Source: Hyphomicrobiales bacterium
GTDB lineage: Bacteria; Pseudomonadota; Alphaproteobacteria; Rhizobiales; Ancalomicrobiaceae
Assembly (NCBI GenBank): GCA_021286855.1
Contig: JAJTBO010000008.1
Location: 62,001-126,000, forward strand
Length of the DNA: 64,000 nt
Reading direction: 5' to 3'
A program made the translations under genes and the position numbers. Positions 55,487-64,000 of this stretch are shown piece after piece; the stretch's first letter is position 1, and each line of letters begins with the position of its first letter. The notes under the pieces were generated by a model. The model saw only the letters and a program-made list of their open reading frames with translations. It was not told where the DNA came from and did no database searches.

Positions 55487-56814
55487 CGACGTCCCCCCTT
55501 GAGCTTCGCCCGCTTGATCAGACCTTCGTACTGATGCGCGAGCAGATGTCCCTGAATCTGCGACACCGTGTCCATCGTGACGGAAACCACGATCAACAAC
55601 GACGTGCCGCCGAAATAGAACGGGACGCCCGTATAGGAAATGAGGAATTCGGGTAATAGGCAGACCGCCACGATGTAGATCGCGCCGAGCACGGTGATCC
55701 GGGTCAGCACATAGTCGATGTACTCGGCCGTGCGCTCGCCCGGGCGTATGCCCGGAATGAAGCCGCCGTGCTTCTTCAGATTGTCGGCGGTGTCGGTCGG
55801 ATTGAAGACGATCGCCGTATAGAAGAAGCAGAAGAAGACGATCAGCGCCGTATAGGCCACCATGTAGAGCGGCTGGCCATGGCCGAGCAACGCCGTCACC
55901 GTCGTCAACCAGCCGGTGGTCTGGCCCTGCTGGAAGTTGGCGATGGTCGCGGGAACCAGCAGCAGCGACGAGGCGAAAATCGGCGGGATGACGCCCGAAG
56001 TGTTCAGCTTCAGCGGCAGATGCGAGGACTGGCCCTGCATGATCTGATTGCCGACCTGTCGCTTCGGATATTGGATCAGGAGCCGACGCTGGGCACGCTC
56101 CATGAACACCACGAAGCCGATCACGACGATCGCCACGACGATGATGGCGACGATCGCAAAGGTCGAGATCGCGCCCTGGCGGCCGAGTTCGAGCGTGCCG
56201 GCGATGGCGTGCGGCAGGCCTGCGACGATGCCGGCGAAGATGATCAGCGAGGTGCCGTTGCCGATGCCGCGCGAGGTGATCTGTTCGCCGAGCCACATCA
56301 GGAACATGGTGCCGCCGACCAGCGTGAGCGTGGCGGAGAGGCGGAAGAACATGCCGGGATGGGCGACGACGCCGGACGCGCCCTCGAGGCCGACGGCGAT
56401 GCCCCAGGCCTGGAAGATCGCCAGCAGCACGGTCAGATACCGCGTGTACTGGTTGAGCTGCTTGCGGCCCGATTCGCCCTCCTTCTTGAGGGCCTCCCAG
56501 GACGGCACGACCGTCGTCATCAGCTGCACGATGATCGAGGCGGAGATGTAGGGCATGATGCCCAACGCCAGGATCGCCATGCGACCGACGGCGCCGCCGG
56601 AAAACATGTTGAACAGACCGATGATGCCGGTCTGCGCGTTGTTGAACGCCTTGGCGAGCGCGGCGGCGTCGATGCCCGGCAGCGGCAGGTAAGTGCCCAG
56701 CCGATAAACGAGAAGCGCACCCAGCGTGAACCAGATGCGCTTCTTCAGTTCCTCGGCCTTGCCGAAGGCACCCCAGTTGAGATTGGCCGCGAGCTGTTCG
56801 GCAGCAGACGCCAT
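55483..56814 (-). CDS. secY: Protein translocase subunit SecY
   Basis: Channel of the Sec translocon with ten transmembrane helices, 443 residues. Seen: [16 protein letters not shown] after helix 1, the [26 protein letters not shown] block with the channel-lining residues, and the cytoplasmic [20 protein letters not shown]. Between rplO and adk; export genes secD, secF and yajC are elsewhere in the window. ATG 56814. Confidence 0.98.
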   Translation of the reverse strand: MASAAEQLAANLNWGAFGKAEELKKRIWFTLGALLVYRLGTYLPLPGIDAAALAKAFNNAQTGIIGLFNMFSGGAVGRMAILALGIMPYISASIIVQLMTTVVPSWEALKKEGESGRKQLNQYTRYLTVLLAIFQAWGIAVGLEGASGVVAHPGMFFRLSATLTLVGGTMFLMWLGEQITSRGIGNGTSLIIFAGIVAGLPHAIAGTLELGRQGAISTFAIVAIIVVAIVVIGFVVFMERAQRRLLIQYPKRQVGNQIMQGQSSHLPLKLNTSGVIPPIFASSLLLVPATIANFQQGQTTGWLTTVTALLGHGQPLYMVAYTALIVFFCFFYTAIVFNPTDTADNLKKHGGFIPGIRPGERTAEYIDYVLTRITVLGAIYIVAVCLLPEFLISYTGVPFYFGGTSLLIVVSVTMDTVSQIQGHLLAHQYEGLIKRAKLKGGRR

Positions 56815-56905
56815 GTCGGTCTCCGGTGCTTCGTCAGGGAGATATGTCCATTCGCGCGGAAGCGGCCGATTGCGCGGCCGCCCCCGAAATTCGTCCGAAG
56901 GCCGA

Positions 56906-57385
56906 TCACTCGGCGGCTTCGGCCTTCTTGGCGGTCGCCTCGACCTTGCCGCCGGCCTTCTCGACCGCCGCGATCGCCGGGGCGGAGCCGCCCGCGATCA
57001 CGAAGGAGAGCTTGCCCTTGGGCTCGCCGGGGCCGATCAGACGCACGCCGTCCTTGACGCGGCGGATGACGCCGGCCGCCTTGAGGACTTCGGCGGTGAT
57101 CGGAGCCGAAGCGTCGATCTTGCCCGCATCGATCGCCACCTGAACGCGGACGATCGAGACCTCGTTGTAGTCGAGGCGGAAGATGTTGGTGAAGCCGCGC
57201 TTCGGCAGGCGGCGATGCAGCGGCATCTGACCACCTTCGAAGCCCTTGATGGCGACGCCGGAGCGCGCCTTCTGGCCCTTGACGCCCTTGCCGGAGGTCT
57301 TGCCCAGGCCGGAGCCGATGCCGCGGCCGAGGCGCTTGCCCTTCTTGGCGGCGCCGATGTTGTCGCTGATCTCGTTGAGCTTCAT
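56906..57385 (-). CDS. rplO: 50S ribosomal protein L15
   Basis: 159-residue assembly protein of the large subunit. Basic Gly-rich N-terminus ([30 protein letters not shown] type), [17 protein letters not shown] and the C-terminal [21 protein letters not shown]. The last 20 residues are Ala/Glu/Lys. 15 bases after rpmD, 91 before secY. Confidence 0.98.
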   Translation of the reverse strand: MKLNEISDNIGAAKKGKRLGRGIGSGLGKTSGKGVKGQKARSGVAIKGFEGGQMPLHRRLPKRGFTNIFRLDYNEVSIVRVQVAIDAGKIDASAPITAEVLKAAGVIRRVKDGVRLIGPGEPKGKLSFVIAGGSAPAIAAVEKAGGKVEATAKKAEAAE

Positions 57386-57400
57386 CGTTCTGTCCTCGGA

Positions 57401-57601
57401 TCAGTTCTCTTCGACGATGCGAACGAGATGGGCGACCTTGGCGATCATACCGCGCACCGCCGGAGTATCCTCCAGGGTGGAACGGCGATGCCGCTTGTTG
57501 AGGCCGAGGCCGATCAGGGTCTTCTCCTGAACGTCCGGACGGCGGATCGGGCTACCGACCTGCTCGACCGTGATCGTCTTGACCGGGGCGTTGTTCGACA
57601 T
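57401..57601 (-). CDS. rpmD: 50S ribosomal protein L30
   Basis: 66-residue large-subunit protein with [15 protein letters not shown] and [20 protein letters not shown]. Start ATG 57601 (MSNNAPVK) has GAAGGG at good spacing; a GTG nine bases upstream is too close to it. Between rpsE and rplO. Confidence 0.97.
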   Translation of the reverse strand: MSNNAPVKTITVEQVGSPIRRPDVQEKTLIGLGLNKRHRRSTLEDTPAVRGMIAKVAHLVRIVEEN

Positions 57602-57669
57602 GGGGTTCACCCTTCAATCAATCAAGACCGGGAAGCTCCGTTCTCACGAACGGAGCCCGCCGGTTCGTC

Positions 57670-58218
57670 TCACGCCTCGGCCGACGCCTCGGCGCCTTCG
57701 GCGCCGCGGCGAGCCTGGAGGGTCGACACCTTCATACCGCGGCGAGCGGCGACGGAGCGGGGGCTGTCCTCGGCCTTCAGAGCGTCGAAGGTCGCACGAA
57801 CCATGTTGTAGGGGTTCGAGGAGCCCATCGACTTCGCCACGACGTCCTGGACGCCGAGGGTCTCGAAGACGGCGCGCATCGGACCGCCGGCGATGATGCC
57901 GGTGCCGGCCGGGGCGGCGCGGACGATGACGCGGCCGGCGCCGTGATGGCCGACGACGTCGTGATGGAGGGTGCGGCCCTCGCGCAGCGACACGCGGATC
58001 ATGCCGCGCTTGGCCGCCTCGGTCGCCTTGCGGATGGCTTCCGGCACTTCACGGGCCTTGCCGTGGCCGAAGCCGACGCGGCCCTTCTGGTCGCCGACGA
58101 CGACGAGCGCCGCGAAGCCGAAGCGACGACCACCCTTCACCACCTTGGCGACGCGGTTGATGTGCACCAACCGGTCGACGAATTCGCTGTCGCGTTCTTC
58201 CCGCTCGAGCTTTGCCAT
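57670..58218 (-). CDS. rpsE: 30S ribosomal protein S5
   Basis: 182 residues; secures translational accuracy with S4 and S12. Double-stranded RNA-binding part [29 protein letters not shown] and the C-terminal [23 protein letters not shown]. The last 15 residues are Ala/Glu-rich. Start ATG 58218 ([13 protein letters not shown]); a longer open frame is not conserved. Confidence 0.98.
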   Translation of the reverse strand: MAKLEREERDSEFVDRLVHINRVAKVVKGGRRFGFAALVVVGDQKGRVGFGHGKAREVPEAIRKATEAAKRGMIRVSLREGRTLHHDVVGHHGAGRVIVRAAPAGTGIIAGGPMRAVFETLGVQDVVAKSMGSSNPYNMVRATFDALKAEDSPRSVAARRGMKVSTLQARRGAEGAEASAEA

Positions 58219-58267
58219 GTCGATTTGTCCTTGTTGCGCAGCCTTCACGGCGCGCGGCAATTCGTTG

Positions 58268-58627
58268 TCAGAACTCGAGACCGCCCTCGCGGGCGGCATC
58301 GGCGAGAGCCTTGATGCGACCGTGGTAGATGAAGCGGCCGCGATCGAACACGACCTGCTTCACACCGGCGGCCGCGGCGCGCTCGGCGACGAGCTTGCCG
58401 ACGGCTTCCGCCGCCGCCTTGTCGGCGCCGGTCTTCAGGCTGCCCTTGAGCGAGGCTTCGAGGGTCGAAGCCGCGGCCACGGTGACGCCGGTGGCGTCGT
58501 CGATGACCTGCGCGTAGATGTTCTTCGACGAGCGATGAACCGAGAGCCGGGGCCGGCCGTTCGCCGCCGCCTTGACGGCACGGCGCACGCGAGCCGCACG
58601 ACGCTCCGTAGTGGTCTGATGGGCCAT
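58268..58627 (-). CDS. rplR: 50S ribosomal protein L18
   Basis: 119-residue 5S rRNA-binding protein. Seen: [36 protein letters not shown] and [24 protein letters not shown] at the C-terminus. ATG 58627; 12 bases after rplF. Confidence 0.98.
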   Translation of the reverse strand: MAHQTTTERRAARVRRAVKAAANGRPRLSVHRSSKNIYAQVIDDATGVTVAAASTLEASLKGSLKTGADKAAAEAVGKLVAERAAAAGVKQVVFDRGRFIYHGRIKALADAAREGGLEF

Positions 58628-58639
58628 GGCGGCAGCTCC

Positions 58640-59179
58640 TTACTTCTTCTTGCCTTCCTTGCGGAAGATCTTCTCGGTCGAGTACTTGACGCCCTTGCCC
58701 TTGTAGGGCTCGGGGCCGCGCCACTCGCGGATCTCCGCGGCGACCTGACCGACCTGCTGCTTGTCGATGCCGGACACGATGATCTGGTCCTGCTTCGGGC
58801 CGAGCACCTGGATGGTGATGCCCTCGGGAACAGGGAACAGAATGTCGTGGCTGTAGCCGAGCGACAGCGTCAAGGTCTTGCCGTTGAGGGCCGCCTTGTA
58901 GCCGACGCCGTTGATCTCGAGCTTCTTCTCGAAGCCCTTCGACACGCCGACCATCAGGTTGGAGATCATCGTCCGCGACATGCCCCACAGCGAACGAGCC
59001 TGCTTGGACTCGTCGCGCGGCTTGACGGAGACGCCGTCCTCGCCCTTGGTCACTTCGACCAGGTCGTGGACGTTGAAGGAAAGGGCGCCCTTCGGGCCCT
59101 TGACGTTGACGGCCTGGCCCGCGATTTCCGCGGTGACACCGGCGGGAACCGGCACGGCCTTCTTTCCGATACGTGACAT
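58640..59179 (-). CDS. rplF: 50S ribosomal protein L6
   Basis: 179 residues, two related domains near the factor-binding site. [15 protein letters not shown] at the N-terminus and the second-domain [22 protein letters not shown]; the C-terminal signature reads [21 protein letters not shown], near the usual [11 protein letters not shown]. ATG 59179, 29 bases after rpsH. Confidence 0.98.
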   Translation of the reverse strand: MSRIGKKAVPVPAGVTAEIAGQAVNVKGPKGALSFNVHDLVEVTKGEDGVSVKPRDESKQARSLWGMSRTMISNLMVGVSKGFEKKLEINGVGYKAALNGKTLTLSLGYSHDILFPVPEGITIQVLGPKQDQIIVSGIDKQQVGQVAAEIREWRGPEPYKGKGVKYSTEKIFRKEGKKK

Positions 59180-59208
59180 GGGTTTCTTTCCCGTCTCGTT
59201 TTCCGGCC

Positions 59209-59607
59209 TCAGAAGACCTTGCAGAGGACTTCGCCGCCGACGTTCGCCTCGCGAGCGGCATGATCCGCCATCACGCCCTTCGGCGTGGACAGGATCGTGA
59301 CGCCGAGGCCGTTGGCGACGCGCGGAATGTTGCCGACCGAGGTGTAGACCCGGCGGCCCGGCTTCGACACGCGAGAAATCTCGCGGATCACCGGCTGGCC
59401 GTCGAAGTACTTCAGCTCGATCTCGAATTCGGACTTGCCGCCGTCGAATTCGACCTTGGCGTAACCGCGGATGAAGCCTTCGGACTTCAGCACGTCGAGC
59501 AGATTGCCGCGCAGCTTGGAGGCAGGGGTCGACACCTTGGTCTTCTTCCGCATCTGGGCATTGCGGATGCGGGTGATCATATCGCCCAGAGGATCGGTCA
59601 TGGTCAT
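59209..59607 (-). CDS. rpsH: 30S ribosomal protein S8
   Basis: 132-residue protein that binds 16S rRNA early in assembly and, in many bacteria, the spc mRNA. Seen: [21 protein letters not shown] and the C-terminal [29 protein letters not shown] pattern. ATG 59607; a second ATG six bases on is also possible. Confidence 0.98.
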   Translation of the reverse strand: MTMTDPLGDMITRIRNAQMRKKTKVSTPASKLRGNLLDVLKSEGFIRGYAKVEFDGGKSEFEIELKYFDGQPVIREISRVSKPGRRVYTSVGNIPRVANGLGVTILSTPKGVMADHAAREANVGGEVLCKVF

Positions 59608-59620
59608 GGGGATCGTGTCC

Positions 59621-59926
59621 TCACCAGCTCGACTTGACCAGGCCCGGGATCAGACCCAGGTTGCCCAGTTCACGAAGCGCGACGCGCGACATCTTCAGCT
59701 TGCGATAGAAGGCGCGCGGACGGCCCGTCACCTCGCAGCGGTTGCGGATACGCACCTTGGCGCCGTTGCGCGGCATTTCGGCGAGCTTCAGCACCGCCTG
59801 CATGCGCTCTTCCGGCACGGTTTCGCGATTCATGATCGTCGCCTTGAGTTCGGCGCGCTTCTTGAGATCGCGATCCGTCATCTTGCGACGACGGTTGTTC
59901 TTCTCGATCGAGCTCTTCTTGGCCAT
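59621..59926 (-). CDS. rpsN: 30S ribosomal protein S14
   Basis: 101 residues, the long form with only one Cys, so no zinc site. Seen: [37 protein letters not shown] and [12 protein letters not shown]. Having the zinc-independent type as the cluster copy is the usual alphaproteobacterial state. Between rplE and rpsH. Confidence 0.98.
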   Translation of the reverse strand: MAKKSSIEKNNRRRKMTDRDLKKRAELKATIMNRETVPEERMQAVLKLAEMPRNGAKVRIRNRCEVTGRPRAFYRKLKMSRVALRELGNLGLIPGLVKSSW

Positions 59927-59953
59927 GTCTTTCCAATCCTCTGCCGTAACGGC

Positions 59954-60514
59954 TCACTGACGGAACGGGAAGTTGAAGAGCTTGAGCAGCTCCCGGGCTT
60001 CGTCGTCGGTCTTCGCCGTCGTACAGACGATGATGTCCATACCCCAGATCTGATCAACCTTGTCGTAGTTGATCTCGGGGAAAACGATGTGTTCCTTCAC
60101 GCCCATGGCGTAGTTGCCACGGCCGTCGAAGCTCTTGGGGTTCAGGCCGCGGAAGTCACGAACGCGCGGCAGCGCGATGGTGACCAGACGGTCCAGGAAC
60201 TCGTACATGCGCGCCTTGCGAAGGGTGACCTTCGCGCCGATCGGCATGTTCTCGCGGATCTTGAACTGCGCGATCGCCTTGCGGGCCCGGGTGATGACCG
60301 GCTTCTGGCCGGCGATCTGAGCGAGGTCCGCGGCGGCGACGGTGGGCTTCTTGGAGTCGGCGGTCGCCTCGCCCACGCCCATGTTCAGAACGATCTTGTC
60401 GAGCGTCGGCACCTCGAACGGGTTCTTGTAGCCGAACTTCTCGATCATCGCCGGGCGCACCACTTCTTCGTAGTGCTTCTTCATCCGCGGCGTCAGGGCA
60501 GCAGCCTCAGCCAT
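59954..60514 (-). CDS. rplE: 50S ribosomal protein L5
   Basis: 186 residues; links 5S rRNA and the P-site tRNA. Seen: [51 protein letters not shown] and [24 protein letters not shown]. Its ATG lies within the end of rplX (8-base overlap), suggesting coupled translation. Confidence 0.98.
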   Translation of the reverse strand: MAEAAALTPRMKKHYEEVVRPAMIEKFGYKNPFEVPTLDKIVLNMGVGEATADSKKPTVAAADLAQIAGQKPVITRARKAIAQFKIRENMPIGAKVTLRKARMYEFLDRLVTIALPRVRDFRGLNPKSFDGRGNYAMGVKEHIVFPEINYDKVDQIWGMDIIVCTTAKTDDEARELLKLFNFPFRQ

Positions 60515-60821
60515 CGATCACTTCTCCCGAACGCTTGGCGAAACGGACCTTGCGGCCGTCTTCCAGGGTCTTGAAGCCGACGCGCGTAGCCTTGCCGTCC
60601 TTGTCGGCGATGGCGAGGTTCGAGAGATGGATCGGAGCCTCCTTGGAGATGATCCCGCCCTCGTTCACGCCCTGCGGCTTCTGATGCCGCTGAACCATGT
60701 TGACGCCACGGACGAGCGCACGCTCTTCCGTCGGCATCACCCGGATCACTTCGCCCGCCTTGCCCTTGTCACGACCGGCGAGCACGACGACCTTGTCGCC
60801 CTTCTTGATCTTCGCCGCCAT
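60507..60821 (-). CDS. rplX: 50S ribosomal protein L24
   Basis: 104-residue assembly initiator with the KOW motif [27 protein letters not shown]. Start ATG 60821 overlaps the rplN stop by one base (TGATG); a GTG immediately before it is less likely. Its end overlaps rplE. Confidence 0.98.
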   Translation of the reverse strand: MAAKIKKGDKVVVLAGRDKGKAGEVIRVMPTEERALVRGVNMVQRHQKPQGVNEGGIISKEAPIHLSNLAIADKDGKATRVGFKTLEDGRKVRFAKRSGEVIDG

Positions 60822-61189
60822 CACAACACCTCCGGCGCCAGCGAGAGGATCTTCGTGTGGTTCTTGGCGCGGAGTTCGCGCGGAACCGGTCCGAAGATAC
60901 GAGTACCGATCGGCTCTTTCTGATTGTTGATCAGAACGGCCGCGTTGCGGTCGAACCGGATCACCTGTCCGTCCGCCCGATGAATGTCCTTGGAGACGCG
61001 AACGACGACCGCCTTCATGACGTCGCCCTTCTTCACACGTCCCCGCGGAATGGCCTCCTTGACCGACACCACGATGATGTCGCCCACGGTGGCGTACTTA
61101 CGCTTGGAACCGCCGAGCACCTTGATGCACATGACGCGCTTGGCGCCAGAATTGTCGGCGACGTCCAGGTTGGTCTGCATTTGAATCAT
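60821..61189 (-). CDS. rplN: 50S ribosomal protein L14
   Basis: 122-residue, highly conserved protein at the subunit interface. Seen: [44 protein letters not shown] and [12 protein letters not shown]. Coupled to rplX by a one-base overlap. Confidence 0.98.
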   Translation of the reverse strand: MIQMQTNLDVADNSGAKRVMCIKVLGGSKRKYATVGDIIVVSVKEAIPRGRVKKGDVMKAVVVRVSKDIHRADGQVIRFDRNAAVLINNQKEPIGTRIFGPVPRELRAKNHTKILSLAPEVL

Positions 61190-61223
61190 GACCGACCGCC
61201 TTTCCTAGTTTCCGTCACCGAGC

Positions 61224-61466
61224 TCAAGCTGCGCCGACCGGACCGAGGACAACCCAATTCTTCTGCTTGGACAGCGGACGGGTTTCTTCGATCGCGACCT
61301 GGTCACCGACCTTGAAGCGGTTCTCTTCGTCGTGGGCGTGGTACTTCTTCGAACGACGCACGGTCTTCTTCAGAAGCGGATGGGTGAAGCGACGCTCCAC
61401 CTCGACCACGACGGTCTTGTCGTTCTTGTCGCTGACGACGACGCCCTGCAACACGCGCTTCGGCAT
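61224..61466 (-). CDS. rpsQ: 30S ribosomal protein S17
   Basis: 80 residues with the OB-fold sequence [22 protein letters not shown] and the [21 protein letters not shown] segment. Between rpmC and rplN, 11 bases from rpmC. Confidence 0.98.
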   Translation of the reverse strand: MPKRVLQGVVVSDKNDKTVVVEVERRFTHPLLKKTVRRSKKYHAHDEENRFKVGDQVAIEETRPLSKQKNWVVLGPVGAA

Positions 61467-61477
61467 GGCCGTCTCCT

Positions 61478-61669
61478 TCAGTTTCCGCTCTTGGCGGTGA
61501 TCACGGTCTGGATCCGCGCGATGTCACGGCGGACCTGGCGCACACGCGCCGTATTTTCGAGCTGTCCGGTGGCCTTCTGGAAACGAAGGTTGAACTGCTC
61601 TTTCTTCAGCTTCTCGAGCTCGTCGGCGAGTTCGTCGGCCGTCTTCGTCCGGATGTCGGCGATCTTCAT
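61478..61669 (-). CDS. rpmC: 50S ribosomal protein L29
   Basis: 63-residue helical-hairpin protein at the tunnel exit: [18 protein letters not shown] and [31 protein letters not shown] pattern. 12 bases after rplP. Confidence 0.98.
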   Translation of the reverse strand: MKIADIRTKTADELADELEKLKKEQFNLRFQKATGQLENTARVRQVRRDIARIQTVITAKSGN

Positions 61670-61681
61670 CGGTCAATCCCC

Positions 61682-62095
61682 TCAGTCGGCGATGCGCTCG
61701 ACGAAGCGCGTGCGGATCGGAAGCTTCGCGGCGCCGAGGCGCAGCGCCTCGACGGCGATCTCCGGGCTCACGCCGTCGATCTCGAACATGATGCGCCCGG
61801 GCTTGACGCGGCACGCCCAATATTCGGGAGCGCCCTTGCCCTTACCCATGCGCACTTCGGTCGGCTTCGAGGAAACCGGGACGTCGGGGAACACGCGAAT
61901 CCACACGCGGCCCTGACGCTTCATCTGACGGGTGATCGCGCGGCGGGCCGCCTCGATCTGCCGGGCGGTGACACGCTCCGGCTCCAACGCCTTCAGTCCG
62001 AAGGACCCGAAGTCGAGGGTGAAACCGCCCTTGGCGTCACCCTTGATCCGACCCTTGAACTGCTTGCGGAACTTCGTGCGCTTCGGCTGCAGCAT
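61682..62095 (-). CDS. rplP: 50S ribosomal protein L16
   Basis: 137 residues; shapes the tRNA A-site of the large subunit. Seen: [47 protein letters not shown] pattern and [17 protein letters not shown], the conserved loop near the peptidyl transferase centre. Between rpsC and rpmC. Confidence 0.98.
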   Translation of the reverse strand: MLQPKRTKFRKQFKGRIKGDAKGGFTLDFGSFGLKALEPERVTARQIEAARRAITRQMKRQGRVWIRVFPDVPVSSKPTEVRMGKGKGAPEYWACRVKPGRIMFEIDGVSPEIAVEALRLGAAKLPIRTRFVERIAD

Positions 62096-62132
62096 CGTCG
62101 TTCTCTCTCGTTTCTCTTACGCGCTGCCGGCC

Positions 62133-62909
62133 TCAGGCCCGCTCGCTGTCCCGATCGCGGTCGCGACGACCACGGCCCCGACGCTCACCGTCGCGATCCC
62201 GATCACGCTCGCGGCCCTCGGGACGCTCGCGGCGGGTGTTGTCCGGCTCGAGAGCACGACGTTCCGAGGCCATCGGATCGTGCTCCATGATCTCGCCCTT
62301 GAAGATCCAGACCTTCAGGCCGCAGGTGCCGTAGGCCGTGATCGCGGTGGCGACGCCGAAGTCGATGTCCGCACGCAGCGTGTGCAGCGGAACCCGACCT
62401 TCGCGATACCACTCGAGGCGAGCGATCTCCGCGCCGCCCAGACGCCCGGCGGCGTTGATGCGGATGCCTTCGGCGCCGAAACGCATCGCCGATTGAACGG
62501 CGCGCTTCATGGCGCGACGGAAGGCGACGCGACGCTCGAGCTGCTGGGCGATCGACGCGGCCACCAGGTTGGCGTCGATCTCGGGCTTGCGCACTTCGAC
62601 GATGTTGATGTGCACTTCCGAGTCGGTCAGCTTGGCGACGCCCTTGCGGAGCTTGTCGATGTCGCCGCCCTTCTTGCCGATCACCACGCCCGGACGGGCG
62701 GTGTGGATCGAAACGCGGCACTTCTTGTGCGGACGCTCGATCACGACCTTGGAGACGGCCGCCTGCTTCAGCTCGGCGAGCAGATACTTGCGGATCGCGA
62801 GATCCTCGTGCAGCAGCTTGCCGTACTCGCCCTTGCCGGCGTACCAGCGGGAATCCCAGGTCCGGTTGATGCCGAGCCGGAGACCGATCGGGTTGACCTT
62901 CTGTCCCAT
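62133..62909 (-). CDS. rpsC: 30S ribosomal protein S3 with long charged tail
   Basis: 258 residues; forms the mRNA entry site with S4 and S5. [15 protein letters not shown]-terminus, KH domain with [13 protein letters not shown] (GxxG 78-81) and the C-terminal domain to about 215. The last 43 residues are a low-complexity Arg/Asp/Glu/Gly tail (repeated RDRD words), longer and more regular than in E. coli. ATG 62909 overlaps the rplV stop by one base. Confidence 0.97.
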   Translation of the reverse strand: MGQKVNPIGLRLGINRTWDSRWYAGKGEYGKLLHEDLAIRKYLLAELKQAAVSKVVIERPHKKCRVSIHTARPGVVIGKKGGDIDKLRKGVAKLTDSEVHINIVEVRKPEIDANLVAASIAQQLERRVAFRRAMKRAVQSAMRFGAEGIRINAAGRLGGAEIARLEWYREGRVPLHTLRADIDFGVATAITAYGTCGLKVWIFKGEIMEHDPMASERRALEPDNTRRERPEGRERDRDRDGERRGRGRRDRDRDSERA

Positions 62910-63286
62910 CAGGCGGACTCCACTTCGCGGACGACGATCGTCAGGTTCGAGAACGGCTTCTCAACGCGAGAGGCGCGGCCGCGGGCACGAGCGTGGAACC
63001 GCTTCATGACCAGAGCCTTGCCCACGAAGGCTTCGGCGACGACGAGGCTGTCGACATCGAGCTCGTGGTTGTTCTCGGCGTTGGCGATGGCGCTCTCCAG
63101 CGTCTTCTTGACGGTGCCGGCGATGCGCTTGCGCGAGAAGGTGAGGTCCGCGAGAGCGGTCGAGACCTTCTTGCCACGGATGAGGGCGGCGACGAGGTTG
63201 AGCTTCTGCGGGCTGACGCGGATCATCCGGGTCATCGCCTGAGCTTCGATATCCTTCAGCGCCCGTTCGGTCTTCGGCTTCGACAT
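62909..63286 (-). CDS. rplV: 50S ribosomal protein L22
   Basis: 125 residues; its beta-hairpin lines the exit tunnel. Seen: [44 protein letters not shown] and the hairpin tip region [26 protein letters not shown]. Between rpsS (5 bases) and rpsC (1-base overlap). Confidence 0.98.
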   Translation of the reverse strand: MSKPKTERALKDIEAQAMTRMIRVSPQKLNLVAALIRGKKVSTALADLTFSRKRIAGTVKKTLESAIANAENNHELDVDSLVVAEAFVGKALVMKRFHARARGRASRVEKPFSNLTIVVREVESA

Positions 63287-63291
63287 GGGGC

Positions 63292-63570
63292 TTACTTCCT
63301 CTTCGCCTTCTTGTCGGCCGCGTGACCATAATAGGTCCGGGTCGGCGAGTACTCACCGAACTTCTGGCCGACCATTTCCTCGCTGACGAGGACCGGAATG
63401 TGCTTCTGACCGTTGTACACGCCGAAGGTCAGACCGACGAAGTGCGGCAGGATCGTGGAGCGGCGGCTCCAGATCTTGATCACCTCGTTACGGCCCGAAG
63501 ACCGAGCCTTCTCGGCCTTCTTCAGGAGGTAACCGTCGACGAACGGGCCTTTCCAGACAGAACGAGCCAT
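63292..63570 (-). CDS. rpsS: 30S ribosomal protein S19
   Basis: 92-residue head protein. Seen: [48 protein letters not shown] pattern and [11 protein letters not shown] at the end. Three bases after rplB. Confidence 0.98.
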   Translation of the reverse strand: MARSVWKGPFVDGYLLKKAEKARSSGRNEVIKIWSRRSTILPHFVGLTFGVYNGQKHIPVLVSEEMVGQKFGEYSPTRTYYGHAADKKAKRK

Positions 63571-63573
63571 GGA

Positions 63574-64000
63574 TTACTTACCCTTCTTGGCGTGGCGCGA
63601 ACGGACGATGAACTTGTCGGTCGCCTTGTTCGAACGGGTCTTCTTGCCCTTGGTCGGCTTGCCCCACGGGGTGACCGGATGACGGCCGCCCGAAGTGCGG
63701 CCTTCGCCGCCGCCGTGCGGATGGTCGACCGGGTTCATGACGACACCACGGTTGTGGGGACGACGACCGAGCCAGCGAGAACGACCCGCCTTACCGATCG
63801 AGGTGTTCATGTGGTCCGGGTTCGACACCGCGCCGACGGTCGCCATGCAGGCGCCGAGGATCAGGCGCTGCTCGCCGGAGCCGAGGCGGACGATGACGTA
63901 GCCCTGGTCGCGACCGACGATCTGCGCGTAGGAACCGGCCGAACGCGCGATCTGACCGCCCTTGGCGGGCTTGATCTCGACGTTGTGGACGATGGTTCCG
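63574..64000 (-). CDS. rplB: 50S ribosomal protein L2, C-terminal half (cut by window edge)
   Basis: About 142 C-terminal residues of L2, a core peptidyl-transferase-centre protein. Visible are [23 protein letters not shown], the active-site-near block [13 protein letters not shown] with the conserved His, and the basic tail [21 protein letters not shown]. The frame runs open through 64000; the start and the upstream S10-operon genes are outside the window. Confidence 0.97.
   Translation of the reverse strand, partial: GTIVHNVEIKPAKGGQIARSAGSYAQIVGRDQGYVIVRLGSGEQRLILGACMATVGAVSNPDHMNTSIGKAGRSRWLGRRPHNRGVVMNPVDHPHGGGEGRTSGGRHPVTPWGKPTKGKKTRSNKATDKFIVRSRHAKKGK

Overview
The window is a GC-rich (roughly two-thirds G+C by eye), densely coded stretch of bacterial chromosome. 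Everything points to an alphaproteobacterium, most likely a member of Hyphomicrobiales (Rhizobiales); I cannot name a genus. The evidence is: the S10-spc-alpha ribosomal cluster with adk directly after secY and no rpmJ or rpsD; a gyrA-coaD-peptidyl-prolyl isomerase order; a GTTC-N7-GTTC SOS box between divergent ssb and uvrA; a pyrB-pyrC'-plsY-dprA-topA-rnr-DUF983-NUDIX run; the BioMNY biotin importer; and homologues of the mitochondrial complex I assembly factors NDUFAF3 and NDUFAF6 beside secF-secD-yajC. GTG and TTG starts are common.

Layout. 1-5070: a cut Fsr-type efflux pump, a secreted alpha/beta hydrolase, gatA and gatC, a small secreted protein and a second alpha/beta hydrolase, all on the minus strand. 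5375-8200: plus-strand DEAD-box helicase and a GGDEF protein. 8447-12919: minus-strand gyrA, coaD and an exported peptidyl-prolyl isomerase, with a 622-base hairpin-rich gap between gyrA and coaD. 13154-17836: marC-type membrane gene, ssb and uvrA. 18432-25118: a lipoprotein, trmFO, then the yajC-secD-secF-NDUFAF3-like-NDUFAF6-like minus-strand run. 25373-28082: DUF815 ATPase, DinB protein, ruvX and a GH19 lysozyme-like gene. 28086-32849: dprA, plsY, the inactive-looking pyrC', pyrB and a small gene. 33316-42757: topA, a membrane GGDEF protein, rnr, a glutathione transferase, DUF983, NUDIX, a LysE exporter and a secreted EF-hand protein. 43043-47718: crcB, bioM-bioN-bioY and a 5'-nucleotidase. 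47767-51920: rarA, a Do-family protease, and a short-chain dehydrogenase divergent from an HxlR regulator. 51964-64000: the ribosomal protein cluster from rplQ back to a cut rplB.

How they work together: most of the window is housekeeping machinery for translation (ribosome, GatCA, TrmFO), transcription (RpoA), DNA topology and repair (GyrA, TopA, UvrA, SSB, RarA, RuvX, DprA), protein export (SecY, SecDF, YajC), pyrimidine and phospholipid synthesis (PyrB/PyrC', PlsY) and cofactor supply (CoaD, BioMNY). I found no tRNA or rRNA gene, CRISPR array, insertion sequence, integrase or phage module. The less ordinary content lies in intergenic palindromes (1651-1780, 8329-8439, 9936-10145, 18093-18162, 29402-29525), two regulatory sites that can be read directly (the SOS box and the hxlR operator), and proteins whose key residues have changed (the dihydroorotase-like PyrC', GyrA position 92, one UvrA zinc finger, both GGDEF inhibitory sites). 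I did not find a clearly new multi-gene system; the nearest candidate is the linkage of two complex I assembly factor homologues with the Sec insertion apparatus.
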